Below are positions 46,449 through 57,589 of a stretch of DNA of 64,000 nucleotides, piece after piece. Numbering within the stretch: the first letter of the stretch is position 1; every line of letters starts with the position of its first letter. The DNA is from Phytopseudomonas punonensis (GTDB taxonomy: Bacteria; Pseudomonadota; Gammaproteobacteria; Pseudomonadales; Pseudomonadaceae): positions 560,115 to 624,114 of the forward strand of contig NZ_FRBQ01000001.1 of NCBI RefSeq assembly GCF_900142655.1. The letters run 5' to 3'. The notes below the pieces were generated by a model. It was not told the DNA's origin and searched no databases. It was given only the letters and a program-made list of their open reading frames with translations. The position numbers and the translations under genes are program-made.

Positions 46449-48030
46449 CGCCCTCGCCGTACGGGGCCCACAAGGGCACCGTATTTTCCGGCTTTACCAC
46501 CTCTACCGCCTGGTCATCGGCGTGGTGTTGGTGCTCCTGGTGTCGGCCAACCTCGACTCCGAGTTGCTCGAGCTGGCCCACGTGCCGCTGTTTCGCGGCG
46601 CCAGCTGGGTCTACCTGACGCTCAACATCCTGGTCGCGCTGACCCTCCACACACCCAATCGCCTGCTGCCGGTATTCGCCGTTGCGCTTGGCGACGTGAT
46701 GCTGCTCTCGGCACTGTTCTACGCTGGCGGCGGCACGCCGAGCGGGATCGGCAACCTGCTGATCGTATCCGTGGCGATCTCCAATATCCTGCTGCGTGGT
46801 CGTTTCGGCGTATTGATCGCTGCCGCTGCGGCGATCGGCATGATCTACCTGACTTTCTACCTGAGCCTCAGGCACCCACAGGTCAGCGCCCAATACGTAC
46901 AGGTCGGCGCGCTGGGTGCGCTGTGCTTCGCCGCGGCGTTGTTCGTTCAAGGGGTGACTCGCCGCCTGCAGGCCAGCGAAAGCCTCGCCGAACAGCGCGC
47001 GGCTGATGTAGCCGACTTGGAAACGCTGAACAACCTGATCCTGCAGCGCATGCGCACCGGCATTCTAGTAGTCGACGAGCAGCGCCGCGTGCTGCTGGCC
47101 AACCAGTCAGCACTCGGCTTACTGGACCAGCAGAACCTGGCTGGCAAGATTCTCGACCCGCACTGCACCGAGCTGGTCAAACGCCTGCAGCACTGGCATG
47201 AGAACAGCAGCATGCGCCCCGCCAGCCTGCAAACGCTTGATGACGGCCCGACCCTGCAGCCCAGCTTTATCCCCCTGCAGCGCGGCGGCCAACGGCATAT
47301 CCTGATTTTGCTCGACGATATCTCGCAGATCGCCCAGCAGGCGCAGCAACTCAAGCTGGTCGCCCTCGGCCGCTTGACCGCCGGTATCGCTCACGAGATT
47401 CGCAACCCGCTAGGCGCTATCAGCCACGCAGCACAGTTGCTGCAAGAGTCCGAAGACCTACAGGGGCCGGATCTGCGTCTCGCGCAGATCATCCAAGATC
47501 ACTCGCGGCGCATGAACCTGATCATCGAAAACGTGCTGCAGCTCTCGCGCCGCCGTCAGGCCGAGCCTCAACTACTGGATCTCAAGTACTGGCTGCACCG
47601 CTTTGCCGCGGAGTTTCGCAGCACCGCGCCAGCATCAAAGGTGCTGCATTTGGCCATCGAAGGCAGCAGCATCCAGACGCGCATGGACCCCAACCAGCTC
47701 AACCAGGTCATCACCAACCTGGTGCAGAACGGCCTGCGCCACAGCGCCAAGCTCAACCCGCAAGGCCAGGTCTGGCTGAAGCTGTTCCGCGATCCGCGCA
47801 GCGATTTGCCGGTGCTCGAAGTGCTTGATGACGGTGAAGGCGTGCCAGCAGACCAACTGCATCACATCTTCGAGCCTTTCTACACCACGGAGAACAAAGG
47901 CACCGGCCTGGGCCTGTATATTTCCCGTGAGCTTTGCGAAAGCAACCAGGCTCATCTTCACTATCAATCACGCGAAGGCGGCGGCGCCTGCTTCCGTATC
48001 ACCTTCGCGCATCCGCGGAAAATGAGCTGA
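46438..48030 (+). CDS. pilS: Type IV pilus sensor histidine kinase PilS
   Basis: A 530-residue inner membrane kinase. Six hydrophobic helices fill residues about 25-175. A PAS-like linker follows (RMRTGILVVDEQRRVLLANQ), then DHp domain H-box AGIAHEIRNPLGAISHAAQL with phospho-accepting His319, N-box NQVITNLVQNGLRH, and ATP lid GEGVPADQLHHIFEPF with GTGLGLYISREL. It phosphorylates PilR and, in P. aeruginosa, senses pilin levels in the membrane by direct PilA contact. The start is GTG at 46438, overlapping the previous gene. The position of His319 equals that of the P. aeruginosa protein. Confidence 0.95.
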   Translation: MPNSALAVRGPQGHRIFRLYHLYRLVIGVVLVLLVSANLDSELLELAHVPLFRGASWVYLTLNILVALTLHTPNRLLPVFAVALGDVMLLSALFYAGGGTPSGIGNLLIVSVAISNILLRGRFGVLIAAAAAIGMIYLTFYLSLRHPQVSAQYVQVGALGALCFAAALFVQGVTRRLQASESLAEQRAADVADLETLNNLILQRMRTGILVVDEQRRVLLANQSALGLLDQQNLAGKILDPHCTELVKRLQHWHENSSMRPASLQTLDDGPTLQPSFIPLQRGGQRHILILLDDISQIAQQAQQLKLVALGRLTAGIAHEIRNPLGAISHAAQLLQESEDLQGPDLRLAQIIQDHSRRMNLIIENVLQLSRRRQAEPQLLDLKYWLHRFAAEFRSTAPASKVLHLAIEGSSIQTRMDPNQLNQVITNLVQNGLRHSAKLNPQGQVWLKLFRDPRSDLPVLEVLDDGEGVPADQLHHIFEPFYTTENKGTGLGLYISRELCESNQAHLHYQSREGGGACFRITFAHPRKMS

Positions 48031-48037
48031 ACGACCG

Positions 48038-49375
<1,338 letters not shown>

Positions 49376-49379
49376 GACC

Positions 49380-49411
49380 GTAGCCTGCGGTTGAGCGAAG
49401 CGATACCCAGG
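49380..49411 (+). repeat. ~32-base GTAGCCTG...GCGATACCCAGG repeat
   Basis: Copy of the repeat family at 9966 and 15326. It starts 4 bases after the pilR stop codon, between converging pilR and thiO. Confidence 0.6.
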
Positions 49412-49444
49412 TTATTGCGACCTGCCAACAAAGCAGGTCGCTCC

Positions 49445-50542
49445 TTACTGCAAGCGCCCCACTGGTGAGTAAGGCGCAGGATCGATAATCGGCTCCCGCC
49501 CAAGCATCAAATCCGCCAACAACTGACAAGATGCAGGCGCCAGCACCAAACCGTTGCGGTAATGCCCGCAGTTCAGCCACAAGCCCGGATGCCCGGGCAC
49601 CTCACCGATAAAGGGAATGCCCTCGGGCGAGCCTGGTCGCAATCCAGCCCAGTGCCCCACCACCTCGGCGTCGCGTAACGCCGGCAGCAACGTTTCAGCA
49701 GAAGCACGCAAACTGGTGAGTGCCTCATCAGTTGGCGTCTTGTCGAACCCAGCATGCTCCAGCGTGCTGCCCACCAGAATATGTCCGTCACGCCGCGGAA
49801 TCGCGTAACGCCCGCCGGCCAGCACCATGCTGGGCAGAAAATCCTCGGCGCACTTGAACAGAATCATCTGCCCCTTGACCGGCTCAACAGGCAGACTCAT
49901 TTCCAGGCTCTGCAATAGCTCCCCGCTCCAGGCGCCCGCAGCGACCACAACCTGCTCGGCCAACAACTCACCTTCGGCAATATGCACCCCGGCGATACGG
50001 GCGCCATCGCGCACGAACTGTAAAACTGGGCTGTGCTCACGCAGCGCGACGTTCGGCAAATGCTGTAGGGCAGCTCGCAGCGCTTTGACCAGTCGCGGGT
50101 TACGCACATTGGCTACGCCAGGCATATAAATGGCGCGCTCGAACCCGTCACCCAGCAAAGGAACCTGGGCATAGGCGGACTCGACAGGCACCTTATACAG
50201 TGGTCGTCTCTCTCGCTGCGCCCAGGCCAGCGCTTCGACCTGGTCATCCAGATCCAGCCAATACAGCCCCGTGACATGCACCTCGGGATCGACGCCAGTA
50301 TCCGCCAGCAGCCGCTCGCCAAGGCCTGGGTAGTAATCCTGTGACCAGTGCGCCAGCGCCGTCACCGCATGGCTATAGCGCCAGGGATAAAGCGGCGACA
50401 CGATCCCGCCCCCAGCCCACGACGCTTCCAAGCCAACAGAGCCGCGATCCAGCAACATGACGTTCCTGCCCGCCATCGCCAGCTGATAGGCCGACAACAA
50501 CCCGATAACACCACCACCCACCACGATCACATCCGCACGCAC
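49445..50542 (-). CDS. thiO: Glycine oxidase ThiO
   Basis: A 365-residue FAD-dependent D-amino acid oxidase-family enzyme. It oxidises glycine to the imine needed to build the thiazole ring of thiamine, releasing H2O2. The dinucleotide-binding start is DVIVVGGGVIGLLSAYQLA. SVGLEASWAGGGIVSPL is the ThiO signature near residue 35, and GHWAGLRPGSPEGIPFIG with GHYRNGLVLAP form the C-terminal FAD/substrate block. The start is GTG at 50542, with a GGGGTGA site just upstream. It lies between pilR and fimT, as in P. aeruginosa, with no thi genes adjacent. Confidence 0.92.
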   Translation of the reverse strand: MRADVIVVGGGVIGLLSAYQLAMAGRNVMLLDRGSVGLEASWAGGGIVSPLYPWRYSHAVTALAHWSQDYYPGLGERLLADTGVDPEVHVTGLYWLDLDDQVEALAWAQRERRPLYKVPVESAYAQVPLLGDGFERAIYMPGVANVRNPRLVKALRAALQHLPNVALREHSPVLQFVRDGARIAGVHIAEGELLAEQVVVAAGAWSGELLQSLEMSLPVEPVKGQMILFKCAEDFLPSMVLAGGRYAIPRRDGHILVGSTLEHAGFDKTPTDEALTSLRASAETLLPALRDAEVVGHWAGLRPGSPEGIPFIGEVPGHPGLWLNCGHYRNGLVLAPASCQLLADLMLGREPIIDPAPYSPVGRLQ

Positions 50543-50572
50543 AGCTCACCCCAGTTGCGAGAACGGCAAGCC

Positions 50573-50600
50573 TTGACAGCGACACCTCAGGGTCTAAACA
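50573..50600 (+). promoter_or_regulatory. Sigma-70-like promoter of the fimT/minor pilin operon
   Basis: A consensus -35 TTGACA (50573-50578), 16-base spacer and -10 TAAACA (50595-50600) lie 53 bases before the fimT ATG and just outside the divergent thiO start. In P. aeruginosa the fimU operon also needs AlgR; I did not find a convincing AlgR site. Confidence 0.6.
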
Positions 50601-50652
50601 GAAAAGGCAGGCCAGGAAGGCCGTCAATCATACGCGCATAGGGAATTGCATC

Positions 50653-51144
50653 ATGAATAGAGATCATCAGAAGGCTTTCAGTCTTGTAGAGTTACTGATC
50701 ACAATGGGCATATTAGCCATCTTGATCAGCCTGGCAGCGCCCTCATTCACGCAATTCCTAGAGACCAAACGCCTGCAGTCATCGCGCGATCTACTCGCCA
50801 GCCACATTCAACAAACACGCACCAATGCCATCACTCTCGGACGCCCTCATCAGCTATGTGGCTCTAGCGACGGGGAAAACTGCGACGGCGAATGGGGCAG
50901 CTATTGGCTGATCACCACAGTAGGCGATAGCCCAGAGATTCTTCGCCAACAACTGGCGCCTACTGAGAACTTGTGCTGGGCGGGTTTCGCAAGTGACAGC
51001 ATCCGCTTCCACCCCAACGGGACGAGCTGGATCAGCAACGGCACGTTCTCTATCTGTAACGCGAACGGCCCTCACTGGCAGCTAGTCCTTAATCGCCAGG
51101 GCCGTTTAAAACTGGGCACTAGTCACAACTCGAGCTGCTGCTAG
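50653..51144 (+). CDS. fimT: Type IV pilus minor pilin-like protein FimT
   Basis: A 163-residue GspH/FimT-domain prepilin. The leader is MNRDHQKA and the mature start FSLVELLITMGILAILISLA, so residue -1 at the PilD site is Ala rather than the usual Gly; Glu5 is present. The globular part has four cysteines (Cys69, Cys77, Cys108, Cys134) plus a terminal Cys-Cys. FimT has been implicated in DNA uptake in some bacteria. GGGAA lies about 7 bases before the ATG. It is the first gene of the minor pilin cluster; a 102-base gap separates it from fimU. Confidence 0.87.
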   Translation: MNRDHQKAFSLVELLITMGILAILISLAAPSFTQFLETKRLQSSRDLLASHIQQTRTNAITLGRPHQLCGSSDGENCDGEWGSYWLITTVGDSPEILRQQLAPTENLCWAGFASDSIRFHPNGTSWISNGTFSICNANGPHWQLVLNRQGRLKLGTSHNSSCC

Positions 51145-51246
51145 ACCAGTCATCCGCGCATCAGAACCGATCATCCACGGCCAGAAGACAGGCGCCAGAT
51201 AAGCCGTCACGATTCTCTAGCCCTCCTGCATTCAGACTGGACAACC

Positions 51247-51771
51247 ATGCCAAGCCCCTCAGACAACCACCTCTCGGCGTGTTTGCGCGCACAGCGCGGC
51301 TTTACCTTGATTGAACTGATGATTGTCGTCACGTTGCTCGGCGTCTTCGCTGCCATTGCCGTGCCGAGCTTCACAGAACTCATCAACAAAAGCCGTACTC
51401 AGTCACTCAACAATGAGCTGATCTCGTTGCTGCAGTACACCCGAAGCACGGCCGTCGAACAGCGAACCTTCCTCAAAGCTTGCAAGGAAACCAATAACGG
51501 CCGTGATAGCTGGTCGGTCAAAAGGAAATGTGACGACTCCAACGAAGATCCCCTTCGTAAGCTCGACATACCTGAAACGCTAAAGGTAACGGCCTCTATT
51601 GATGCAATCTCTTTTCGGTACAACGGCACGGGAACAACTGCTCAGTTGGTCACCTGTAAGAGTGACGATTTCGCCAACGGCTTCACGATTGACGTCAACT
51701 CAAGCGGCAACATCAGGACGTGGCCAAGAGGCCAGAAAGGAACTTCGACCAATATGACTGAATGCAAGTAA
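51247..51771 (+). CDS. fimU: Minor pilin FimU
   Basis: A 174-residue GspH-domain prepilin. The leader is long (18 residues, ending RAQRG) and the mature start is [20 protein letters not shown], with Glu5. FimU belongs to the initiation complex (FimU-PilV-PilW-PilX with PilY1) that primes pilus assembly and sits at the pilus tip. Cysteines pair plausibly as CKETNNGR / KRKCDD and TCKSDD / TECK. ATG 51247 has only a weak ribosome binding site. pilV follows after 16 bases. Confidence 0.88.
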   Translation: MPSPSDNHLSACLRAQRGFTLIELMIVVTLLGVFAAIAVPSFTELINKSRTQSLNNELISLLQYTRSTAVEQRTFLKACKETNNGRDSWSVKRKCDDSNEDPLRKLDIPETLKVTASIDAISFRYNGTGTTAQLVTCKSDDFANGFTIDVNSSGNIRTWPRGQKGTSTNMTECK

Positions 51772-51787
51772 TGCCTGGGGAATGGCG

Positions 51788-52354
51788 ATGAATAGAGACA
51801 GCAAAGGCTTCAGCCTGATCGAAGTGCTGGTCGCACTGCTGCTAACTACGGTCGGAGTACTGGGCATGGTTGCTCTACAGGGCCGTAGCGTGCAGTACGC
51901 ACAGGACTCGGTGCAGCGCAACGTGGCGGTAGATCTGGCCAATGAACTGGTCGAAATTATTCGTGCCTACCCAAAAGAGACTTTTAGCAATACCGCGCCC
52001 GCAGCACCCATGAATAGCGGGCTCACATCCAACTCGATATTTTATAAAACCAAGGGCCAGGATCTTTCCAATAGCGCCGACTGTATCGCTAGCAGCACGG
52101 TCGTCGCGAAAAGCGCCAAAGAACAGCGCGACTGCTGGGCCAGCAGAGCCAAAGCACTGCTGCCGGGCGGTTCTAGCGTGTTCGTGAGCGACACCTACAT
52201 TTGCCGCAGTAGCAGCGCGGGTAATTGCAACAACCAAGGCTCGATGATCGAAATTCGCCTAGCCTGGCAAGTTCGTGAAGGCGCCTGCCTTGATGCTGCC
52301 GATAGCGATAATACCTCCACTGTTTGTACCTACACCGTGCGAGTGCAGCCATGA
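51788..52354 (+). CDS. pilV: Minor pilin PilV
   Basis: A 188-residue prepilin with leader MNRDSKG and mature start FSLIEVLVALLLTTVGVLGM, which matches the PilV consensus (FSLIEVLVA). The globular part contains several cysteines (CIASS, DCWAS, TYICRSS, NCNN, GACLD, TVCTY). The ATG at 51788 is preferred over an in-frame ATG two codons earlier because GGGGA is spaced 6 bases from it. The end overlaps the pilW start (ATGA). Confidence 0.92.
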   Translation: MNRDSKGFSLIEVLVALLLTTVGVLGMVALQGRSVQYAQDSVQRNVAVDLANELVEIIRAYPKETFSNTAPAAPMNSGLTSNSIFYKTKGQDLSNSADCIASSTVVAKSAKEQRDCWASRAKALLPGGSSVFVSDTYICRSSSAGNCNNQGSMIEIRLAWQVREGACLDAADSDNTSTVCTYTVRVQP

Positions 52355-53196
52355 ACCTAACCAAACACCAGGCTGGCCTCTCATTGGTCGAACTGATGAT
52401 TGCCTTGGCTATCAGTAGCTTTCTGATCCTGGGCATCACTCAGGTTTACATCGATAACCAGCGCCACTATCTTTTCCAGCAAAGCCAAACCGGCAACCTG
52501 GACAGCGGTCGGTTCGCCTCATTGATATTCGAGCAATACCTGAGCAAAGCGGGCTACCGCCGTACGCCGTCTAAACTTCTGGAGGAGGCCTTTCCTGTAC
52601 GGACAGCTTCGGGCGGCTGCCTGGCTTTTGCTGCGGGCGCGTCGGTAACCGGGCTAGACCCCGCAGAAGGCATCGGCTTCTGCGTGCGTTATCAACCACA
52701 AGTGAGCGCGGAATTGGACTGCCAGGGCATTGCCAGCACCACTACCTATGCTAAAGCCTTCCCAGATGTCGCCTCAAGCAGCCTGATCGTACTAGCCTTC
52801 AAATATGAAGCAGGTGCATCAGGCGAGTTGCAGAATGGCAAATTACTGTGCAAAAGCCTCAATGTCAGTGCTCCGCAGTTCACCGAGCAGCTAACGGGCA
52901 TCGCCGACATGCGTCTGGACTTCGGCATTGGTAGCACCGACGTGCTATCAAAAGAAGTAACGTCCTACGTGGCTCAGAAAGACTGGACAGCAAACACAGG
53001 CGCGATCCGCAGCGTGCGCTACTCGTTACTGCTCGCCAGCCGTACAGCCCAGCGTGACAGTGACGACTCAAAAGTGCTGACCGACTGGCTGGCACTGGCA
53101 CCTGCTGCCACTAAAACACGCCTGCAAAACGCTGATAACAAACGCATCTATCAGGTAGTAAGCAATACCCAGACAGTCAGGAACCTAATGCCATGA
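52351..53196 (+). CDS. pilW: Minor pilin PilW
   Basis: A 281-residue prepilin, the largest minor pilin here. The leader is MNLTKHQAG and the mature protein begins LSLVELMIALAISSFLILGI, with Leu instead of Phe at +1, tolerated in PilW proteins, and Glu5 present. IFEQYLSKAGYRR is a typical PilW helix and WLALAP lies near the C-terminus. It is a core component of the priming complex that recruits PilY1. It overlaps pilV upstream and pilX downstream by 4 bases each. Confidence 0.92.
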   Translation: MNLTKHQAGLSLVELMIALAISSFLILGITQVYIDNQRHYLFQQSQTGNLDSGRFASLIFEQYLSKAGYRRTPSKLLEEAFPVRTASGGCLAFAAGASVTGLDPAEGIGFCVRYQPQVSAELDCQGIASTTTYAKAFPDVASSSLIVLAFKYEAGASGELQNGKLLCKSLNVSAPQFTEQLTGIADMRLDFGIGSTDVLSKEVTSYVAQKDWTANTGAIRSVRYSLLLASRTAQRDSDDSKVLTDWLALAPAATKTRLQNADNKRIYQVVSNTQTVRNLMP

Positions 53197-53837
53197 GTGC
53201 TCTCTCTAGTCGCCATACTCAGGGCGGCGCCGTCCTGATGATCGCCCTCGTCATGTTGCTGGTACTGACCTTACTGGCGGTTGGTAGCATGCGTGCCACT
53301 ACCTTGGAAAGCCGCATTACCGCCAACAAATCTCACGATACCCAACAACAAAGCGCGGCTGACGCATCCCTGCGCGAGGCCGAATTTCGTTATTACGGTC
53401 CGGCTAACCTGGCTGACAAGTTGGAAGGGAACGCCGCTAATTGTGCGCTTACCAACACGTTGAAAACCAATGGACTCAATAAACCTTGCTTGCTTTCTAT
53501 TAAAGATGACAGCCTCCTCAATTTTGTCGAAAAACCCAGATCAATAGAAGCAGCATTTCTTAAAAGTGAATCCACAAACAGCCTTTTGTGGATGCCCTAT
53601 CGCGGAATAGATGCAGCCAACCAAACGACTGCAGGAAATAGAGAATCTAGCAACAATAAAACAACTTACTGGAATAGCACGCGCGCGATCACCGTAGGCA
53701 ACGCGGCAATCAATGCCGAATACGGAATGCAGCTCGAAGGCCAAGGCACTTATTACTACCTAAACAATGCCAAGGCGGATGATCAGGTTTACCTGCAGTC
53801 GACGCACGCCAATATCTATCTGGGCCTGAACAATTGA
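53193..53837 (+). CDS. pilX: Minor pilin PilX
   Basis: A 214-residue prepilin-like protein with leader ending HTQGG and hydrophobic helix AVLMIALVMLLVLTLLAVGS, then MRATTLESRITANKSHDTQQ, a good PilX signature. As in other PilX proteins the FTLIE motif is replaced and no Glu5 is present; PilX is thought to occupy the GspK-like tip position. The second half is distinctly AT-rich and rich in Asn/Thr/Ser. It overlaps pilW by 4 bases. Confidence 0.88.
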   Translation: MSALSSRHTQGGAVLMIALVMLLVLTLLAVGSMRATTLESRITANKSHDTQQQSAADASLREAEFRYYGPANLADKLEGNAANCALTNTLKTNGLNKPCLLSIKDDSLLNFVEKPRSIEAAFLKSESTNSLLWMPYRGIDAANQTTAGNRESSNNKTTYWNSTRAITVGNAAINAEYGMQLEGQGTYYYLNNAKADDQVYLQSTHANIYLGLNN

Positions 53838-53848
53838 GAGCCTGCATA

Positions 53849-56800
53849 ATGAAAACCCTACAATTTACCTCCTGCGTCAAGGTGCTTTCTTATGCAGCTT
53901 TCGGTGCTGCACTGCTGCATGGCGCCAGTAGTTACGCCGCAGTCTCACAAAGCCCTGTTAGCCTGACCATCGGCGTTCCGCCAAATATGCTCCTGACGCT
54001 CGACGACTCAGGAAGTATGCGTTTTGCGTTTGCACCGGACAGCATTAGCGGCACCTCTGCGACGCGACGCGCAAAATCAAGCGCCTATAATCCGCTCTAC
54101 TACAATCCCCGCGCGACTTATAAAGCACCTACCGTTTTCACAACAGCGGGCGTCGAACAACAACTGACGACAACTTTTGCACAGGCTTGGCATAACGGAT
54201 TCAATACCAACGTCGGCTCAGTCGATCTCAGCGGAGCCAATTATAGGGTCGGGTGGGATGTCCCAATAACCAGTAAACCCGCTGATTATTCTTACACAAC
54301 CTCAACCAATTACACCGGAACGGGCATCGTATTTCGCTTAGGCGAGAATCCGGCCAGCGATTTCCAGGCTACTGCCTCGATATCTTCCAATAACGTTACA
54401 GCCACATCAACGACACCAGGTGGAATCCAGTTCAGAATTACTCGAACTTCGGGTGGCTGCACCGCCACCGCAAGTTATACTGGAATTTTTTCAAATATAA
54501 CGGCCTCATGCAGCCGCAATGGGAATAACTCGACGGCCACACTCAGTCAAAGTAGTGTTCCCGCCTATTATTATGTATACGATTCAAACGTCGCCACTGG
54601 CTGCAGCACCGCTAATGACACGTGTTACGTTCTGAAATTTGTTGGAAGCGCAGAACAGCAGAATTTCGCCAACTGGTATTCCTTCTACCGAAATCGTGCC
54701 CTTGCAACCATTTCCGCAGCAGCCTTGGCGTTCTATGACGTGTCTCCATCCGTGCGCCTGAGCTGGCAAGGGCTCAATCGCTGCACAACTTTCACTGGCT
54801 CGGATACTGACTGCGGCAACAATGCTTTCAAGGCCTACAACCCGGCACACAAAGGCCAGTTATATAACTGGTTACGAACCATGACATTTGACTCAGGTAC
54901 CCCACTGCCCACAGCCATGAGACGAGCTGGTGATTTCTACCAGACCACTACAGCCTGGCAGGCTTTTCCCAATGGCACGGGCAACACAACCCAGAATACC
55001 TACGCCTGTCGTCCCAGCTATCACATCATGATGACGGATGGTGTCTGGAACACTGCAGCCACCTCGCCTAGTGGCTTCCGACACGATGCTGACACGTTCA
55101 CCCTTCCGGATAACACACCTTTCGTGCGTCGAGCGCCTTACTACGATGCTACGGCCAACACCCTGGCAGATTTAGCCATGCATTATTGGGCGACCGACCT
55201 GAACCCCAACCTGAGTAACACTCTGAAAGCCTACACGCCCTTTAAGAGTGGCGATGCGACTACAGACTACTGGGATGCACGCAACGATCCAGCCACTTGG
55301 CAACACATGACTAACTTCATGATGGGGCTGGGTCTGACTCAATCACTGAATCAGACAAGTATACCCTGGGCCGGTAGTACCTTCACTGGAGCTGGCTATA
55401 ATGCCCTGAAGGCCGGTACCGCATCTTGGCCGGCAGCAGGTCCAAGTGCAACCGATGCTAACGTTTATGACCTGTGGCACGCCGCGATCAACTCCCGCGG
55501 AGAGTTCTTCAGCGTGGACAGCCCAGAGGCTATGGTGCAGGCCTTTACAGATATTCTTTCGCGCATCGCCGACCGTAAATCGACTGCAGCCCGTCCAGCA
55601 ATTAACTCAGGTCAGGTTAGTGTTGACGAGAATAATAACGGCACGGTCAAGACGGTTTCTTATCAAACCTCCTATGCCAGCGATGACAACTGGTCGGGCG
55701 ATGTCAAACGCTTTGAGAAAAGCTGGAATGCTACAACTAACAAGATGGAAACCAAGGAAGTCTGGAGCGCCAAGGCCATGATACCTGGCACTCGCAATAT
55801 CTATATAGCTGGGTCAGGCAATACAGGTCTTGCAAAGTTCACGGGGCCCAACGCGGCGTTGACCAGCTACTCGGGCGTTACACTGCTCACCTACCTGAAC
55901 CGCGACCCAGAAAATGCCAATACTGCCGATACAAAAGGTTCGGCGCGAGTAAGCTATCTAAGCGGCGACCGCGCGGGAGAAGGCACCACTTACCGGCAGC
56001 GCAGCGGCGTGCTGGGTGACTTCTACTCATCGACACCCGCGGTGGTGCTGAATACTCCCCGCTACTTGGAGCAGTTCACCAATCGTCTGGAGGGTAATAA
56101 CGCTTACACCACGTTTAAAGGTAGGATTTCCACCCGCTCCCCACGCATTTACGTAGGCGGCAATGACGGTATGCTGCATGGTTTCAACGCGAATACGGGC
56201 GTCGAAGAATTTGCGTTTATCCCATCTGCAGTCTTTCCGAAGCTCAACAAGCTTACTGGCAGCAACTATAGCCATGAGTTCTACGTAGATGGCTCGCCTG
56301 TGGTTGCTGATATCTATGATGGCAGCGCGTGGCGCACTATTCTGGTTGGCACACTCAAGGCAGGAGGCAAGTCCATCTTTGCCCTGGACATCACCTTGCC
56401 TGGACAAGAAAAACTCCTTTGGCAGTTCGACGAGAACAGCATTACCGCCGCCAACGCAGTGAAGATGGGTTATAGCTTTTCCCAGCCGACCATTGCTCGT
56501 TTGCACACGGGAAAATGGGCCGTGGTATTCGGCAACGGTTACGAAAGCGCCAACAATACCAATGGTAAAGCCGCGCTTTTTATCCTCGATGCTGTTGATG
56601 GCACTCTACTGAGAAGTTTGGAAGTACAGGGTACGAACGGTGTCGCCAACGGCCTCTCAACGCCCAAGCTAGGCGACTTCAATGCCGACGGCACGGCTGA
56701 TTACGCCTATGCTGGCGACCTACAGGGCAACATGTGGCGCTTCGACCTACTGCGTGCAACTCAAGATGCGGACAACCCATTCAAGGTTACTAATAATGTT

Positions 56801-57589
56801 CCTGCCAGTGCCTTTAAGGTAGGTTTTGGTGGTAGCCCGCTGTTTAAGGCCACAGCGGACAATGCTGGCACACAGCGCCAAGCCATTACCTCCGCTCCGA
56901 GCCTGGTGACCCATCCAACCGGCACCGGTTATCTGGTGATCTTCGGCACCGGCCGATTCTTCGACACTGCTGACAAAGCGGGCGACAAGAGCATGCCCCA
57001 GAGCGTTTATGGTATCTGGGACAAACAGACGCTCGGTGAAACAGCAAGCAACCCCAATATTTTGCGCTCAAGCTTGCAAGCTCAGAGCATCGAAACAACC
57101 ACCACCGTTTCGGCCGATGGCAGTACCGCCAGGGGACGAGTGATCAGTAACAACACGGTTCGCTGGCAGCCAACCACCAACGCCTCCGGTGTCACGCAAT
57201 CAGCACAAAATGGTTGGTATCTGAACCTGGTGCAGGCAGATGGCGAAATGGTGGTAGAAAATATGTCGCAATTGGGCCGCACGGTTTTCTTCCAATCCTT
57301 GGTGCCGAATGACGACCCGTGCGGCGACGGTGCCGGTAACTGGACCTATGCCATCAACCCCTACTCAGGTGGCAGAACAACACAGAAGGCGTTTGACTAC
57401 ACACCGACTACAGATGTTGGCACCTCAATTGTTTCCGCAGTCCGACAGGATGGCGAAGGCGGTGGTACCGTATCGCAAAACTCAGATGGCCGTTACCAGT
57501 ACTCTACAGGCCAATCATCCATCAATATCTACCCAGACCCGAGCAGCATTGGACGCCAAAGCTGGCGCCGCACGGAGGAGCAGGAATGA
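53849..57589 (+). CDS. pilY1: Type IV pilus tip adhesin/assembly protein PilY1
   Basis: A 1246-residue secreted protein with a signal peptide (about 1-30, ending SSYA). A von Willebrand A-like region follows, with the MIDAS-type motif LTLDDSGSM (Asp52/Asp53, Ser54, Ser56). The C-terminal PilY1 beta-propeller begins near residue 700 (RSGVLGDFYSSTPAVV, RIYVGGNDGMLHGFNA) and holds a calcium loop DFNADGTAD (Asp943, Asn945, Asp947, Asp951) before YAGDLQGNMWRFDL. In P. aeruginosa PilY1 is a calcium-regulated adhesin and mechanosensor that counters PilT retraction. ATG 53849 is used; an earlier TTG at 53834 is unlikely. The N-terminal half is Ser/Thr/Asn-rich. It overlaps pilE by 4 bases. Confidence 0.94.
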   Translation: MKTLQFTSCVKVLSYAAFGAALLHGASSYAAVSQSPVSLTIGVPPNMLLTLDDSGSMRFAFAPDSISGTSATRRAKSSAYNPLYYNPRATYKAPTVFTTAGVEQQLTTTFAQAWHNGFNTNVGSVDLSGANYRVGWDVPITSKPADYSYTTSTNYTGTGIVFRLGENPASDFQATASISSNNVTATSTTPGGIQFRITRTSGGCTATASYTGIFSNITASCSRNGNNSTATLSQSSVPAYYYVYDSNVATGCSTANDTCYVLKFVGSAEQQNFANWYSFYRNRALATISAAALAFYDVSPSVRLSWQGLNRCTTFTGSDTDCGNNAFKAYNPAHKGQLYNWLRTMTFDSGTPLPTAMRRAGDFYQTTTAWQAFPNGTGNTTQNTYACRPSYHIMMTDGVWNTAATSPSGFRHDADTFTLPDNTPFVRRAPYYDATANTLADLAMHYWATDLNPNLSNTLKAYTPFKSGDATTDYWDARNDPATWQHMTNFMMGLGLTQSLNQTSIPWAGSTFTGAGYNALKAGTASWPAAGPSATDANVYDLWHAAINSRGEFFSVDSPEAMVQAFTDILSRIADRKSTAARPAINSGQVSVDENNNGTVKTVSYQTSYASDDNWSGDVKRFEKSWNATTNKMETKEVWSAKAMIPGTRNIYIAGSGNTGLAKFTGPNAALTSYSGVTLLTYLNRDPENANTADTKGSARVSYLSGDRAGEGTTYRQRSGVLGDFYSSTPAVVLNTPRYLEQFTNRLEGNNAYTTFKGRISTRSPRIYVGGNDGMLHGFNANTGVEEFAFIPSAVFPKLNKLTGSNYSHEFYVDGSPVVADIYDGSAWRTILVGTLKAGGKSIFALDITLPGQEKLLWQFDENSITAANAVKMGYSFSQPTIARLHTGKWAVVFGNGYESANNTNGKAALFILDAVDGTLLRSLEVQGTNGVANGLSTPKLGDFNADGTADYAYAGDLQGNMWRFDLLRATQDADNPFKVTNNVPASAFKVGFGGSPLFKATADNAGTQRQAITSAPSLVTHPTGTGYLVIFGTGRFFDTADKAGDKSMPQSVYGIWDKQTLGETASNPNILRSSLQAQSIETTTTVSADGSTARGRVISNNTVRWQPTTNASGVTQSAQNGWYLNLVQADGEMVVENMSQLGRTVFFQSLVPNDDPCGDGAGNWTYAINPYSGGRTTQKAFDYTPTTDVGTSIVSAVRQDGEGGGTVSQNSDGRYQYSTGQSSINIYPDPSSIGRQSWRRTEEQE

